Shown one piece after another: positions 1 through 11,332 of a DNA stretch of 64,000 bases. Position 1 is the first letter of the stretch, and every line of letters starts with the position of its first letter. The position numbers were made by a program, and so were the translations under genes. This DNA comes from Myotis daubentonii (lineage: Eukaryota > Chordata > Mammalia > Chiroptera > Vespertilionidae): the NCBI RefSeq assembly GCF_963259705.1, contig NC_081840.1, forward strand, positions 145,611,549 through 145,675,548, given 5' to 3'. Under the pieces are notes generated by a model, which did no database searches, was not told where the DNA came from, and saw only the letters and a program-made list of their open reading frames with translations.

Positions 1-1193
1 CTCCAAACCCTGACAGAGTGCAAGTTCTTCCCAAGTTGGCCACCACTGTGCGACTGCCACAGTCCCCTTTAGGTTTCTCAGGCATGAGGCCTGCATAGGT
101 GATGTTAAAACAGTTCACTGAGGTTGGCTTTTTAAGTTCTACACATGACAAAACATCTCATACTCACTTTGGAATTTTGGTATTTTAAGAAATTGACACT
201 CCAAGGGAAATTGAGGCAAGAAGTGTTTGGTTTTAACCTTCTGTTGTATTTTGACTCCTATTCTTGGATTCCAAGGAGATAGCCTGAGGAAGGAAACATG
301 ATATGCAGTAGCTGGGTATGTGCTGGGAGCACCAAGGTGCTGGAGATAAGTGTTGCTGGAGACAAGACCATGGAGACCGCAGGCCAGAAGTACCAACTTT
401 ATGCATCTGGGATGAAAAACTAGAGAAAATTTTAAGCAGAGTCATGATTAATCTAGACATGGTAATCAGAGTGCCCAAAATAAGTGAGATTTCCTGAGGG
501 AGAACGTGTGGGAATGCCAGTTGTGGAATGACCAAATCCTGAGAAACTCCAGAATTTATGACACAGATAGACTTCCCGGGTATTTGTTCTCTGTCCAGCA
601 GTTTTGTCCCTAGTTCCTGCTTTATACCAGGCCACCTTTACATACTTGCCCACCACATCTTTTTTTCCACACTTCTTTTCTTTCTATATTCGTCATCTCA
701 AGCAAATGTTGTGTCTTTTTTTTTCCCTTTCAAGTCTCTTCTACCTTTTCAAAATTATTTTTAGCAGATTGAGGACTTTCCTAGTCTTTGCTTGTATTAT
801 TAACACTTCAAACTTTGTAAATTGTGTTACAAAGTGAAAAAATAATTTGCGAATGTTTAGCAAGCAATTTCTAATATCATTTGTTTCTATCAGATATTGA
901 TCTAAAGGAAATAGATCTAAAGGAAATAATTCTGTTGATAGGTTAAGAGATTTATTTAGATGGTTGGCTTTCTGCTGGTGGTTTTTCGTACATCATCAAA
1001 TTTGAGTTTGAATATGCAGGAAGAAGAAAGAATAAATACACACGTGTATAAAGATGCACACACTCACACAGACAGTAAGTACTCAAGTGATCAAAGTGAA
1101 ACTGGACAACCAAAGGGCCTGGGCTGCCTGTCACTCCTTGAGCCAGTTCAGCAGAGAGAGTGTTGAATTATATATGAGCATTTATTTCAATAA

Positions 1194-1492
1194 CTAGAGG
1201 CCCGGTGCACGAGATTCATGCACTGGGAGGTTGGGGGGAGGCCCTCAGCTCAGCCTGTGCCCTCTTGCAATCCGGGAGCCCTTGATGTCTGACTGAGGGC
1301 CAAGGCCTACTCCCCGAACATCCTTAGTGCTGCTACAGAGACGGGAGAGCCTACTGCCACCACCACTGAGCTTGCCAGCTGTGAGCCCAGCTCCTGCATT
1401 GAGTATCTTCCCCCTGGTGGTCAGTGTGCATCATAGTGACTGGTCGTTCCTCCATTTGCTTGATTTGCATACTAGCCTTTTATTATTTAAGA
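1194..1492 (-). mobile_element. Non-autonomous Helitron (HeliBat-like)
   Basis: The reverse-strand 3' end is CTAG preceded by a small hairpin (GCCCGGTGCACGAGATTCAT and its partner GCACTGGG on +). The 5' end, read on the minus strand, is TCTTAAATAATAAAAGGC. The body is GC-rich. These ends match the HeliBat group known from vespertilionid bats. Confidence 0.75.
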
Positions 1493-2101
1493 TGCCAGCA
1501 GTATAGGAGAGCAGCAGGTCACCCACAAAAATCTGCTCTGCACCCTCCCATAAGCCAGCTGCTTATACTGGATAGAATAAGAATTACCTGGGGGAGTAGG
1601 CAAAAGGAATAAGAATGTGTATAAATGGTTTGCAGGTTACAGGCAATGTGGACTGGTACCAAGGTTGCTAGTCTTTCCATAATTCCCAGGTCCTGAGTGA
1701 AGGGGGAAGAGGGTTTAAAACTCCCGGCCAGGTTAGAATGTGCTTTCTTTAATTAGAATAAAACAATCAAGGTTAACAGAGCATGATTCATGTTTCTGAT
1801 AACTATAGCTAGTCCCCAATACTGTATTTCTGCCCCTAACAAAAGCACAAAAATGTTTATCCTATTCATTGTGCTCAACCCAGAGCCCTTAAATATACTT
1901 TTTTGGTTGATTTGGATGCACAACATTTTTTATTTTCTAATCTCACTGGTTGTTTGTTTCCAAATTACTTTCTCTTGTGTTTTGACAATATAACTCATAT
2001 TTCTTTTCTACTTTTTCTTTAGAATTTTTAAAGGATCACAAAATTTACTGGATCTTCAGCTCAGAAGTCTATTCCTAGCAGTACTATTTGTCCTCTGAGC
2101 A

Positions 2102-2397
2102 TCTATACTAATAAAGAGCTAATATGCTAATGGTCAGTCTGCCATAACGGGTAATGACCAGGTCATTAGCATATTAGCTGGGGTGTTGCTCTGGAGACAG
2201 GGCAGAAGCCGGGAGGCACCCGGAGGAGGCAGGACCAGCCCTAGGCAACTCGAGGGACTGAGGGTGGGGCTTGAAGCAGCCAGAGAAGGCCAGAGGGTTT
2301 GGGGGCTGGGCCAGACGCGCTGGAGCTGTGCATGGAGAGGTTTGGGTGTCAAGGCAGGGTGGTGCTCCGTGATTTCAAATTGCGCACTGGGCTCTAG
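2102..2397 (+). mobile_element. Non-autonomous Helitron (HeliBat-like)
   Basis: It starts TCTATACTAATAAAGAGC and ends with a hairpin-like TTGCGCACTGGGCTCTAG. The first 80 bases carry a perfect 16-bp inverted repeat (2117-2132 and 2164-2179). The interior is GC-rich, unlike the AT-rich surroundings. Confidence 0.7.
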
Positions 2398-2660
2398 TTT
2401 CATATAAAATTCTAAGGAGGAAAGGATAGCAAATCTTCCTACCACCTCCAGCACTCCCCCCTCCCCCTCCCACCTCAAGTAACTGTGTTCCTGTGTCAAG
2501 GCAGATAAGAGAACCAAAGGCAAGGACCCTTGGTCAACTATATACCTTTTATCCAAGGATATCAATATAAGCACTTTACTTTTTATTATTAGTCAAATAA
2601 ACTTTGGGATGGATTTCTCAATCCTCTCCCAGCCCCCGCCCCCCCTCTGTTTTATGTTTT

Positions 2661-2887
2661 GTTAATCCTCACCTGAGGATATTTTTCCCATTGATTTTTA
2701 GAGATAGTGGAAGGGAGGGGGAGAGACAGAGAGAGAAACATCTATGTGAGAGACACAGTGAATGATAATTGCCTCCTGTACACGCCCCAACTGAGCCTGC
2801 AGCCGAGGTCAGTGTCCTTGATGGGAATGGAACCTGAAATTATTCAGTCTGAGGGCGGATGCTCCAGCCTGTGAGCCAAACCACCCG
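2661..2887 (-). repeat. Ves SINE (tail with GGATTAAC)
   Basis: The minus-strand tRNA-like head lies at the right (on +, GAGCCAAACCACCCGG). The tail at the left reads GTTAATCCTCACCTGAGG on +. It is diverged. Confidence 0.8.
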
Positions 2888-3668
2888 GAGTTCACTTCTC
2901 TTTCTAGGTAGGGCTCAATCCTCTTTCTCAAGACCTCAGGAACTTCTCCAATTGGACCAGTCTCTGGTCTGCCCTTTATTCACCTCTGTTGGCTCTGCTC
3001 TTCCTCTGGCACATGCTGAGAGGTCTGTCCTGAAGTCCCAGCCTTACTTTCTATAAAGAGACTGACATTTCTGCAGGGGCATAGGTCAGCGCTCATCAAC
3101 GCCTGCTGGCCTGGACTGTTTCCGGGCAGTTATCAGGTAACTTGGACATTTAGCCTCAAGATTAATTAAAAGACTTGTTGTCTGGCAGTGATATCGATTC
3201 AACTTGTAGTTTGACTCAATTAGCCAGTTTAGAATCTAGTCCCACAGCAGGAATTTTCACACATACAAATTAGTAGTTTTGTGAAACCTGATGAAATAAT
3301 GGCTAGTTTACCCTGAAAAGCTTCGTAATCTAGAAGCCAACTGAGTAAACGCCATAGTAATTAGATAATTATTCTAGTCCTGCAGTTGCCAGGCCCTTCT
3401 GCCAAGATCTCTTTCCTCTTGCTACAATTCCCATCTCAGTTGCCTCCCTAAAAAAAAATAAAACAAGACTTAATTCTTGCCTCTCAGAATATGTCCAATG
3501 GGTCGCCACTTCTTGCAGTTTTTTAAAATACATTTTCAACTTCCTACCACTCTCACCTTACTTTGCTAAAGGTACAGTCTTTGTGTCACTGGATTTCACA
3601 GCTTCAACATTAATAAGGGAGCACGCTATCTTAGGGAATACAGCCAGGCCCCGTGATGCTGTGAGATT

Positions 3669-3746
3669 TACCCCTTCTAGAAGGCAGCTCCACTTGGACC
3701 TGGGTATGCCATTCTGTCATAATGGAACTGCCTTCTGGAAGGGGTA
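3669..3746. repeat. 78-nt near-perfect inverted repeat (hairpin)
   Basis: The arms are 3669-3691 (TACCCCTTCTAGAAGGCAGC then TCC) and 3724-3746. They are complementary at 21 of 23 positions around a 32-nt loop. The right arm overlaps the target duplication of the adjacent hAT MITE. It may be a tiny palindromic MITE or a stem-loop RNA. Confidence 0.8.
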
Positions 3747-3749
3747 GAG

Positions 3750-3984
3750 CAGTGATGGCGAACCTTTAGAGCTCTGCGTGTCAGCATTTTGAAAAACCCT
3801 AACTTAACTCTGGTGCCATGTGGTGCCGTGTCACATATTGATAATTGCAACCATAGTAAAACAAAGACTTATATTTTTGATATTTATTTTACATATTTAA
3901 ATGCCATTTAACAAAGAAAAATCAACCAAAAAAATGAGTTCACATGTCACCTCTGACATGCATGTCATAGGTTTGCCATCACTG
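3750..3984 (+). mobile_element. hAT MITE, 235 bp
   Basis: The terminal inverted repeats are CAGTGATGGCGAACC and GGTTTGCCATCACTG. An 8-bp target duplication, gggtagag, is exact at 3742-3749 and 3985-3992. It encodes no transposase and depends on an autonomous hAT. The family resembles the nhAT elements described from Myotis. Confidence 0.9.
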
Positions 3985-4193
3985 GGGTAGAGGGACCAAG
4001 GTTCTGCTAATCTGAGTCAGATGACATCCAAGGTGGATTTCCCTTATATTGATTTCTAATAGAGTCTGGAATTGGCCCCTATGTTGAACTTAGATTTATT
4101 GCCAAGACACACCCAATAGAAACATTGAAGTCTTTTTCCAGAGAAGCATTTTGTTGGTGGGGATCAGCATGGCACTCAAAAGTGATGCTATTT

Positions 4194-4432
4194 GCTCTAG
4201 CTGGTTTGGTTGAGTGGGTAGAGTGTTGGCCTGCAGGCTGAAGGGTCCTGGGTCAAGGGCACGTAACTTGGTTACAGACTCCATCCCCTGTCTGGATGCA
4301 TTCAGGAGGCAACCAATTGATGTGTCTCTCTCACATTAACGATTCTCTCTGTCTCTCCCCTCCCTTCCATTCTCTCTAAAAGAAGAATCAATGGAAAAAT
4401 ATCCTTGGGTAAGGATTAACAACAACAAAAAA
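4194..4432 (+). repeat. Ves SINE
   Basis: The head is CTCTAGCTGGTTTGGTTGAG and the tail is GGGTAAGGATTAACAACAAC. The 11-bp duplication tgatgctattt is at 4183-4193 and 4433-4443. Confidence 0.9.
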
Positions 4433-4571
4433 TGATGCTATTTATTTTCTTCTGTTTTTTTACAGTCATAAATATGCTATATACAGTTGTGTGATTTTGA
4501 TTGTCAAATTAGAATCCTAAAAATATATTTCCAAATTGAGGTCAGAGCACTAATATTCAACTGAGGGTTTT

Positions 4572-4787
4572 GTTGTTGTTGTTTTTAAATATATTTTTAT
4601 TGATTTCAGAGAGGAAGGGAAAGGGAGAGAGATAGAAACACCAATGATGAAAGAGAATTATTGATTGGCTGCCTTCTGCTTGTCCCCCACTGGGGACTGA
4701 GCCAGGTTTGTGCCCTGACCTGGAACTGAACCGTGACCCCCTGGCTTACAGGTTGACGCTCATCCATTGAGCTGTGCTGGCCGGGCA
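4572..4787 (-). repeat. Ves SINE
   Basis: The tail on + is TTTTTATTGATTTCAGAGAG and the head end is TGTGCTGGCCGGGC. The flanks aactgagggtttt (4559-4571) and aactgaggatttt (4788-4800) form a 13-bp duplication with one change. Confidence 0.9.
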
Positions 4788-5073
4788 AACTGAGGATTTT
4801 TAATTCATTGTTTACGAGAAGAAATACAACATTTCTAATTGTTGCTATAATTTGCTAGACTTGTTAAAAGCCATAAGAAATACTAATAATTTTAGCTTAG
4901 TAATTGCACTTATGAGATTTATCATGAGGAAATAATCATGGGTGTGAACAAGATTTTAGCCAGGAAAGATGCTTATAATATTGAAAATAGCAGTCTATCT
5001 AGATTTCAAAGATTCGGTTAAGTAGACTACAGTATTTCTACATAATGTGGACATTAAACATGGTGCAATTGGG

Positions 5074-5301
5074 CCCTAACTGGTTTGGCTCAGCGGATAG
5101 AGCATTGGCCTTCAGACTCAAGGGTCCCGGGTTCGATTCCAATCAAGGGCATGTAGCTTGGTTGTGGGCACATCCCCAGTGGGGAGTGTGCAGGAGGCAG
5201 CTGATTGATGTTTCACTCTCATTGATGTTTCTAACTCTCTATCCCTCTCCCTTCCTCTCTGTAAAAAATCAATAAAATATATTTTTAAAAAATTAAAAAA
5301 A
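5074..5301 (+). repeat. Ves SINE
   Basis: The head is CCCTAACTGGTTTGGCTCAG, the B box is GGTTCGATTCC, and the tail is ATCAATAAAATATATTTT. The perfect 14-bp duplication atggtgcaattggg is at 5060-5073 and 5302-5315. Confidence 0.95.
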
Positions 5302-5533
5302 ATGGTGCAATTGGGAAAATTAATGACATGAAAAGATGTCCATGTTATGCTGTTAACAAAACACCCAAATTTTAAAACATTCTTTGAAGCATATAAATCT
5401 TTTGATGAACACACATGGAGGAAGCAAGCAATTTGTCAGGATATATCTATATGGTAGAATTATAAGCAATTGTATTTTCTGTCCTTTTTTTAAAAAAAAA
5501 TATGGATATACAAAGCTCTGTTTTTTTCTGTTT

Positions 5534-5742
5534 TAATATATACTTATATTTTTATTGATTTCAGAGAAGGAGGGAGAGGGAGATAGAACATTTATGATGA
5601 GGGAGAATCATTGATTGGCTGCCTCCTGCACACTCCTTACTGGTGATTGAGCCGGAAACCAGGGCATATACCCAGACCAGGAATCAAACCATGACTTCCT
5701 GGTTCATAGGAGGACACTCAACCACTGAGCCAGGCCAGCTGG
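5534..5742 (-). repeat. Ves SINE
   Basis: On + it reads TTTATTGATTTCAGAGAAGG ... ACCACTGAGCCAGGCCAGC. The B-box region (GGAATCAAACCATGA on +) is kept. The duplication was not resolved. Confidence 0.85.
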
Positions 5743-8700
5743 ATGTGATTGTCCTTTCTTTCTCTCTCTCTTTCTTCCTTTCTTTCTCTTTCTACAATAA
5801 ACATAAATGACTTTTATGTTCATCCTTTATTAAAAAATATTATTCCTAGATGTCTTTTCAATGTGCACTTTTAAAGGTGTTCTTGGTTGGAAGTCTCCAC
5901 AACACATCGAACTAAGAATGTTTGGTTATTCCTCCCTGTGACTCAAGCTGAGTGCCTCAGGCTCCTCAAACAGAAAACAATAAACAGCGATTTCCCAAGT
6001 GTAAACTGAAGGGAAGTTTGGCCTGTCAGCAAATTTTCTAAATAGACTAATGGCCCAACTGAGCACAACAGTTGGTCTTTTTAGATAAAATTAAATAGAA
6101 AATTATAAAGTATTCACTTAAAATGATATTTTGAACAACCAAATTAGGTGACTTTGATTTCTTTCTTTAAACCACTTTTGATCTCTGCAGACTTGTTAGA
6201 GTCCAATAGAGTGATTGCAAAGAACATTTTATTGATGGCTTCCACAGAGTACATAGATCATATGAATTGTAGTGATTCAATTCAATTCAAATTGTCAAGC
6301 TATTTTTGAGGGACTAGGTGTGGGCCCAGCACTGGATTAGGCACAGTGGGGTACTCAAATAGTGCACAAAGACAAATGTCCTGGAGGATCTCACAGGCTT
6401 GACATAGAGACAGGTTAATAACGAATGATACCTTTCAATATAAGCACTGAGTAATAGGAAGCAAGTGTCATGGAAGGTCAGAAGAGGGCGAGGTAAATTC
6501 TAACCAAGGGAGCTGGAAAGTTTTCTTAGGGGAAAGTGAGATTTTGGCCAGAAATAGAGAAACGTGTACCAGTCCTTTGTTGGTGGTAGGTAACCAAATT
6601 TAAACTCGAGGAAATAAAAAGGCATTTTATCAACTTCTGTAGTAAGGATGTCATGCTTCAGATGAGATTGATCCAGGAACTAAAATAAGGTTGTCAGACT
6701 TAGCTCCCTTCTCTTTGTTGGCTTTATCTCATTCAAACTCTGCACAAAGATGATTGCTGAAGACAGAAACTTACATAATTAGGGCTTACAAGCCAAGCCT
6801 TTCTATTTCCCAGTTACCATGTATTAAAAACCAGTGAGGAGCCCCATTAGCTCTGCTTGGGAACCTGCCCATTCTCTGCGGCCAGCTATGTCACATGTCC
6901 ATCACTGTGGGGAGTGGGACAGGACCAAGGGGATCATGACTGACAGTTTCAACAGATCAGATAGAGGTGCTGGGGCTTTTCCAGAAAATGCAAATAGGGC
7001 AGAGACATGGGTAAAACGAATGGACAAACACTATCGTTATCATAGTCCATTTCAGATGGGTAGAATGTTGTAAAGTAATGTGAGGGCAAAGCATTTGTGA
7101 GGAAAGGGAAGAGTTTGGGCTAGGATGTAAATGCGGGTAAGTGCAAGGAATGTTTTGGAAACAGGAGTGTACAGTGTTTGTCAGGTGCAAAGTAATTCTA
7201 TACCATTGATTACAGTCTCTGAATTGACAAAGTCTTATAGATGTTTTCCTTTACTTAGACATTTTTACCTGAGTGGTTTTGGATACATGCAACTGTATGT
7301 TCAGCAAAAATTATTTAAATGTAATGGGAACTTGCTATTTGAAATAGATTCTGTGATGAATATTTGTATAAAGCAAAGAATTATCACCAAAAACACTGAC
7401 CTTTAATTTTCTGTTTTGTACATTTAAATTATTATATATAGAATAATGTATGCTTAAATGAAATCTTTTTTTAAAATAATGAATTTTTAATCCATTTAAA
7501 ATATAACTCTACTTAAGCTCTAGAGCATTTCCTCTTCCTAGCAAATGTTTAGTAAATGTACATAAATGATTCCTTGAATTTATATAAATCAGATGATTTA
7601 TAAAATCATCTACCAGTTTTAAAAGCTTATTGGGACCAGACCTTTGTTTGTCCCTTGGCATAGCGGTGACTGACTGTGAATTCATTTTATGATTCACAGA
7701 ATCCCCGTGGGCCTGGTGGTGATACTGGCATTGAAACCGAGCCAATTGATGTTTTCATCCTTTCTATCTTTCAGATAGAAATGAAATAAAAACCTGTATT
7801 TTGTTATTTAATATTCATTGCATTGAGCTAAGATTAGAGATAGATATAGAATTAGATCCTTGCTAACTGAATTTAAAATCTAAATTAGATATACAAGATT
7901 CTGACCTTGGGAAATAAATTATAAAAATGATAACTTAGTGAAAAACTCAGAAACAAATAAACAAAACCCAAACAGAGATGGCAAAGTATTCTATTCATAA
8001 TATTTGCTGGTGATGGACTAAGGCATAGCACTAACAGGTCATTTTCCAGTTCTAGCTCTTTCCTGAACTTCATCATTTTAAGCTTGACACCTTTCTTCAT
8101 TCTGCATGAGTTTCTCTGCATTCAGACTGTATGTATTTTACAGAGACGTTGGAAAGATATATGAAATAATAAATATGAAATACTTTAAGTTCCTCAGAAT
8201 AAAGGTTTACAACAAAATGAAATAATAACAAGGTACACTATATGAACTACATCTAATCTTACAAAGAAAGTAAATTAGGGATGAAATTTTACTTATTAGA
8301 AGGATTCATTTCAAATATGATTTTAAAAAATATTTTACTAGTACATCTTAAAATAACTCGACCTACAAAAATTTGATACATTCTCAACTTTTGGGAAAAA
8401 CATTTTGCACTAGGCAAAGGTACACCTTTGTGATTCAATTAATAACCAAAGCATAAAACAACTCAGAATAAATAATTCATTCAGTCCATGGTACTCAGAG
8501 TTATGTGACATTGTAGCCATTTCAAAGTATTAGCTGTGGCAGATGATCGACACTGTTTGACACAATTTGAGCTAGCTATAGCAACAAAACCCAGCCTATT
8601 CTGGTGTTCTTCTCTATGAAACAAGCCATTATGTAGACTTAGACAGTGAAAAAAAAAGTATTAGCAAAGCATCATCTGCTTTTAGGTAGTTTATATAATA

Positions 8701-9779
8701 ATATCATAGATTTTAAGCAGAGAAGCCACATATGCCCTATCCTGTTAAAGTGAATGCTTAACAAAGGAACATTTTGTGAGATACTGCATTAAAGACCCTA
8801 TGAGCTAATAATGATTGTAATGTAATAATGTACTATAGAGATAAAGATAATTTCAGAATACACAAAAATAGGAAAAAAGTTGTATAGCACTATATTGAAA
8901 TAAACTCATTACATACAATCACATAGTATTTGATTACAGATGAGACTGGAAGTTTTATTGAGGTCAAGACTGATGATAGAAAAGTGAGGAATTTCCCAGG
9001 ATGGTTGAGAAAACATGTACAGTCAGACCATATTGCATAAGAAATAACTGACATAGTCACCACATTTCAAACAAGGCTCAATGTGAAGTGATGCTTCTAT
9101 GCCCAATAACAGAATATCCTTATCAATAGTATCCATGTCCAGTATGGGGAACAATAGATGGGTCAATGTCAAAAAGGATAAGAGAAAAAGATGGGTGCCT
9201 GCCTCCTTCCTCCCCACTAAATGGATGTGGCACACCCAGTGACACTGATGCTGAGAGCATGAGAAAGAAGCTGCACTTGTTGGACCTCATCCTCAGAAAT
9301 TCCTCCAAGTCTGTCTCCTATTCTGTACTCAGTGTTGCCAATTTCCCTTACTTCCTCTGCTTCTTTCTTTCTGATCTTTAGCTCAACTTTCTAACTCTCT
9401 CTAACATTGAATTTTGCTGACCTGGGTTTTTGACTATCAGCTCTATTAGTACCTCCATGACTTGATTATTGGTGGTTTGGTTTTTCACCTACAACCTCAT
9501 GCACAATAAACGAGGGATAGGAGGCGCCTACTCCTGTTCCCTATGGGTGCCCAGTGGCGCCTGTACCGATCTGTTCCTGACCCAAGTAGATACTGTCTGA
9601 TGATGCAAGATCTAACTTAAACTCAAGAGAAAGGATTTTGAGCAAGATACAGCAAAATCAAGACACACTCCACTTAGATTGGTTAGGATAGCTGTCCATC
9701 CTTCCACTAATCATCCAATGCCTCTGACAGAGTGTGGCTTCTGATATAATTCTTGGCACATACAAGGTCCTCAGGAAAT

Positions 9780-10064
9780 CTCTATTATAAAAACCCCTTG
9801 ATTGTGACACCTCACAGTGAAACGACCAAAGATTGGTGACCAGGAAGCTTCGTGCTCAGCGAGGCGTGCTTGTGTGGGCGGGCACTTGACTCTGGGTCCC
9901 ACGTCACACCCAGTGCGGCGGGAGTCAGTCTGTTTCCCACCTCCCGCCCTGCACAGTAGGAGTCGGTCTGGGTCCCGTGTCCCCGCTGCCCTGGTGGGAG
10001 TCAGTCTGGGTCCCACTGGCACGGCGGGTCTGGGTCTCGCGTGATATTGTGCGCTGGGCCTCTA
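9780..10064 (+). mobile_element. Probable GC-rich non-autonomous Helitron
   Basis: The left end TCTATTATAAAAACCCC and right end GATATTGTGCGCTGGGCCTC followed by TAA resemble diverged HeliBat termini. The interior repeats 'GGGAGTCAGTCTG..TCCC' several times. It stands out as a CpG-rich island in an AT-rich intron. The terminal matches are weaker than in the other copies. Confidence 0.5.
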
Positions 10065-10697
10065 ATAAAAGGATGGATGAATGAATAGGTAAATTATTAT
10101 AAATACCAGCCATAAGATCTGGGAATGGTAACACTAGTTCATGAAGAAATGATATGATGAATCTTTAATTATCAGAACATGTTTGTTAACAATTTCTATT
10201 CACATTTCTTTTTTTAAAAAAAAAAACACCAAACAAACAGGAACAGCTCAGCACAACTACTTGTCATCAGTTTGAGAACACGTATGTTTTAAAACAGCTT
10301 TGAAAATAGTTTCTTGCCTAGAGGAAGGCCTGACTTCTGCTGTGTGAGCAGTACAGTGTTCGAAATTCATATGCCCAGGTACCACCCTCCTGGAGGGCAG
10401 TTCATAAATGTGCCAGGTAGCTGGCCCATGTCTTCTTCACACTCCGATTCTTCTAAGCATATGTAGATGTACACACCACTCACAAAAATTTAGTTAAAAT
10501 AAAGAAAAAGACAGAGGTGACAAATGCACCATCGCAATTTCTTGCATGAAAAACTGCACATTTCCTCTAGAAATCCTAAAAAAGGGTGTTTACAGAAATG
10601 GTGGGATGGCATATAAAATGCTTACTGTGAGAGATAACATCCTAAATACAGCGGGTCTCTTTCTATTAGCTGCTACTCAGTGTTTGTTTTTCTTCAG

Positions 10698-10821
10698 ATT
10701 GATCGGCTGGACGTGGATAGCTTGTTTAGCAATATTGAATCCGTGCATCAGATATCAGCCAAGCTGCTGTCATTGTTGGAAGAGGCCACAGCAGACGTGG
10801 AACCGGCCATGCAAGTAATCG
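10698..10821 (+). CDS. ARHGEF38: ARHGEF38 exon A (DH domain, early helices)
   Basis: The acceptor is tttgtttttcttcag and the donor is GTATGT. The frame opens [14 protein letters not shown] and ends in [11 protein letters not shown], with the glycine codon split after one base (phase 1). This is the part of the DH domain after CR1, with the conserved D-x-LFxNIExVHQIS pattern in which helix packing shapes the GTPase-binding face. The 124-nt length matches a 41-codon segment plus one base. There are no stops or indels relative to the family. The preceding exon is not in the window, so the start of this exon rests on the splice acceptor and on homology. Confidence 0.93.
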
Positions 10822-11295
10822 GTATGTTTATTCTCTTCTCCGTTCTACAATACAGCAGGAAATAATATTTCAATACCCTCCCTTTGCTTTGGTTTTATGT
10901 TTCTGACTCACCCAAATTCCCAGGAGGTATATAAATGCTAAACCCCTCTTCAGGCTCATTGTAATTACACAAACTCTGTTTTTATCTTGAAATGGGTTGA
11001 TAGCCATTTGCTAAAGTCTCTCAGTAGCACTAAACACACCATTTGCTTTTTTATTTTCAATCTTTCAACCTCTTTGCCTTTCAGATGTTCTCATTTTGTT
11101 TTATGGTTAACATGTACTTGATCCTTAAAAGAATTAAATATTTAAATACTTTAATAGCTTTACTGATTTTAGTCACAATGTTTTTCAGATTTATGCCTAT
11201 GAATCCATTGATTTGGGGATTGTAAATTTTTTTGTGTGAAGAGTTTATATGATTTGTGAAACACACAAGTTCAACTTTTTCCATGCCTTTCCTTT

Positions 11296-11332
<37 letters not shown>

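Larger units (their letters stand above)
1..10697 (+). other. Intron upstream of exon A (partial)
   Basis: No coding exon is seen. Recognisable content is Helitrons at 1194-1492, 2102-2397 and probably 9780-10064, Ves SINEs at 2661-2887, 4194-4432, 4572-4787, 5074-5301 and 5534-5742, a hAT MITE at 3750-3984, and a hairpin at 3669-3746. About 6300-6560 resembles an L2-type old LINE. I can assign nothing to 1-1190, 1500-2100, 5800-6290, 6600-9770 (mostly AT-rich unique-looking sequence) or 10070-10690. The short open frames there are AT-rich and have no recognisable protein similarity. Confidence 0.8.

Noticed and set aside
2134..2574. 146-codon minus-strand open frame
   Set aside because: It covers the GC-rich body of a Helitron in antisense and has no protein similarity.
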